Source: Candidatus Cloacimonadota bacterium (lineage in GTDB: Bacteria > Cloacimonadota > Cloacimonadia > Cloacimonadales > TCS61). From it: a DNA stretch of 6,899 nt. Shown here one piece after another: positions 5,580 through 6,899 of the stretch (positions are counted from its first letter, which is position 1; each line of letters starts with the position of its first letter). The DNA lies in assembly GCA_030668345.1 (NCBI GenBank), contig DAOUUD010000090.1, forward strand, positions 1 through 6,899. The letters are read 5' to 3'. The notes under the pieces are model-generated. The model had not been told where the DNA came from, did no database searches, and worked only from the letters and a program-made list of their open reading frames with translations. The position numbers were made by a program, and so were the translations under genes.

Positions 5580-6899
5580 TCAATTTTCTTTCATTTTCAA
5601 AGGACGGGCAGCATTGGTTACAGCACCGATTTTAACCGCATAGCTTGTTTTTTTCTTTATGTCATCATCTGTAACGATATGAATATCAAGTAATCCATCA
5701 CTCTTAAATCCTGTTTTCTGATAATTTATTTCGGAAAGACACAAGCTCCATCCCTCCAACCAATCCATAAGTTCTTTTTTCTGTTTATCTGTTCCCCTGA
5801 AATGAATTAATAGATCTATATCGCTTGCAGGACCGGCAACAGCATTTTTGGTGCTTCCAAAAACATAAATTCCTTCAACCCCGAATCTGCCAGGATTTAG
5901 TTCACCTGCAATGTGTTCGGCTATGTTTGATCTCCATCTCCAATGATTCTCTGATATCGGGGATGATAATAACTCAACTTCTTCTGTAACATGAACTTCT
6001 TCAGTAGACATAGAAAGATAAGCCAATGCTTCATTCGAGTCTGCATTCATCAATATCTTTAGAATCTTTCCATCTGTCACTTTTCTTATGTCGATAATCT
6101 TTATAACATCTTCTAATGAAGTAAATTCCGGTAAAAGATTGCTTAGAATATTTTCAGATTTGGTTAAAAAGTTTTCGTTAAATGTAATACCTTTCTCATC
6201 CGGATATAAAGGTAAGTATTTAATTGAGGATTCGACCAGATCCTGGAAGAAATGAGTTCCGAAGGATAAATCGGGAGTATAATTTCCTTTTTTCTTTGCT
6301 ATCTCAATCAGCATGGCAGTGTTATTAATACCCGAATAAGTTATACTGACTCCAAGTTTTATATCTCCTCTGCTGCCCCACCTTCCCGGTCCCATGAGAA
6401 TGAATTTTCTTTTGGGTAATACTATATTTATCTTTTCAACTGCTTTTCCAACTGATTTTAATTCTTCAATTGTTTCCAGAGAATTATACATATCCGGATC
6501 GACATATACAATATGAGAGATATCCTTAAGTTGACCGTTTGACACATATTTTTTTGCATTAAAAATAATATTTTCTTTTGCTATATCTCGTGGAATTGCG
6601 GATGGGATATTATCTTTGGAATAACATTGAGCTCTGCATTGTAGAAGATAAAAATCCTTTCCATCAGAAGCAAACTCAATATCTACCGGCATGTTAGTCT
6701 TTTCTTGAAGAATATCTAATACACTTTTCATTTTTTTCAAAAAAGGCGTTCCGGAAATCAATCCGTTGAATGTAACAATTAAGTCATCTTCTTTAAAATT
6801 AAGATTAAATAAAGGTTTAGATGAAAAACGATTTTCTTCATATACAGATACAATTTTTTCTATTACTGGATACTCATTACCAGATATTTTTAATAAATC
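5580..6899 (-). CDS. PEP-synthase/PPDK-type ATP-grasp protein with C-terminal nucleotidyltransferase domain (5' end outside window)
   Basis: The frame is open to the window edge, with 439 residues visible. The TTG at 6761 is an internal leucine, not a start. Visible residues 1-91 are the end of a PPDK_N (ATP-grasp, nucleotide-binding) domain, with PVDIEFASDGKDFYLLQCRAQ at 71-91 matching the closing DIEWA...LLQxRPQ strand of PEP synthases. Residues about 92-310 are a conserved-looking region with no family name I can give, centred on MGPGRWGSRGDI (169-180) and SFGTHFFQDLVE (212-223). Residues about 320-435 are a pol-beta-type nucleotidyltransferase: FGS (347-349), SDIDLLIHF with Asp360 and Asp362, and third carboxylate Asp405 in LLDIHIV. 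No swivelling phosphohistidine domain or PEP-binding barrel follows the ATP-grasp part, so it is not an ordinary PEP synthase. The reaction is unknown. Further N-terminal domains are likely outside the window. Confidence 0.85.
   Translation of the reverse strand, partial: DLLKISGNEYPVIEKIVSVYEENRFSSKPLFNLNFKEDDLIVTFNGLISGTPFLKKMKSVLDILQEKTNMPVDIEFASDGKDFYLLQCRAQCYSKDNIPSAIPRDIAKENIIFNAKKYVSNGQLKDISHIVYVDPDMYNSLETIEELKSVGKAVEKINIVLPKRKFILMGPGRWGSRGDIKLGVSITYSGINNTAMLIEIAKKKGNYTPDLSFGTHFFQDLVESSIKYLPLYPDEKGITFNENFLTKSENILSNLLPEFTSLEDVIKIIDIRKVTDGKILKILMNADSNEALAYLSMSTEEVHVTEEVELLSSPISENHWRWRSNIAEHIAGELNPGRFGVEGIYVFGSTKNAVAGPASDIDLLIHFRGTDKQKKELMDWLEGWSLCLSEINYQKTGFKSDGLLDIHIVTDDDIKKKTSYAVKIGAVTNAARPLKMKEN

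Noticed and set aside
5412..5693. 93-residue plus-strand open frame
   Set aside because: It overlaps the end of the well-supported minus-strand fusion gene and the repeat region, and its low-complexity Phe/Ser-rich product has no motif.
6759..6761. TTG at 6761 as start of the fusion gene
   Set aside because: The same frame stays open to 6899 and encodes continuing PPDK-like sequence (LIVTFNG before it), so this is an internal leucine.

Overview
All genes in this AT-rich window lie on the minus strand. In transcription order, right to left, they are: the 3' part of a PEP-synthase-like ATP-grasp protein with a C-terminal nucleotidyltransferase (5580-6899, 5' end outside the window); a calcineurin-like metallophosphoesterase (4404-5267); an APC-type amino acid permease with a C-terminal PTS EIIA-type domain (2464-4308); an NADP-type hexameric glutamate dehydrogenase, gdhA (943-2274); a left-handed beta-helix acyltransferase (41-811); and the first 13 codons of a family 2 glycosyltransferase, probably a polyprenyl-phosphate mannose synthase type (1-40).

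The host looks like a low-GC, Gram-negative-type bacterium. The multi-domain proteins and GTG-rich intergenic repeats recall uncultured FCB-group anaerobes such as Cloacimonadota or Ignavibacteria relatives. That placement rests on remembered protein resemblance only and is weak. No tRNA, rRNA, CRISPR array, transposase or phage gene is visible.

Layout. 5580-6899 is the ATP-grasp/nucleotidyltransferase fusion. 5268-5579 is a 312-base non-coding stretch with short repeats, a nested hairpin that could be a terminator, and a second hairpin. 2464-5267 holds the phosphoesterase and permease, separated by 95 bases. 2275-2463 is an AT-rich leader with a candidate gdhA promoter and a strong ribosome binding site that fixes the gdhA start. 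A clear intrinsic terminator at 890-917 closes gdhA. The acyltransferase and glycosyltransferase then form a tight pair whose stop and start codons abut.

The middle of the window reads as a nitrogen and amino-acid module: a permease with a phosphorylatable EIIA-like domain next to the enzyme that joins ammonia to 2-oxoglutarate. The left end belongs to surface glycan or lipid-linked sugar metabolism. The most unusual items are the two multi-domain fusions. Neither is necessarily new as an architecture, but both lack an obvious assigned function.
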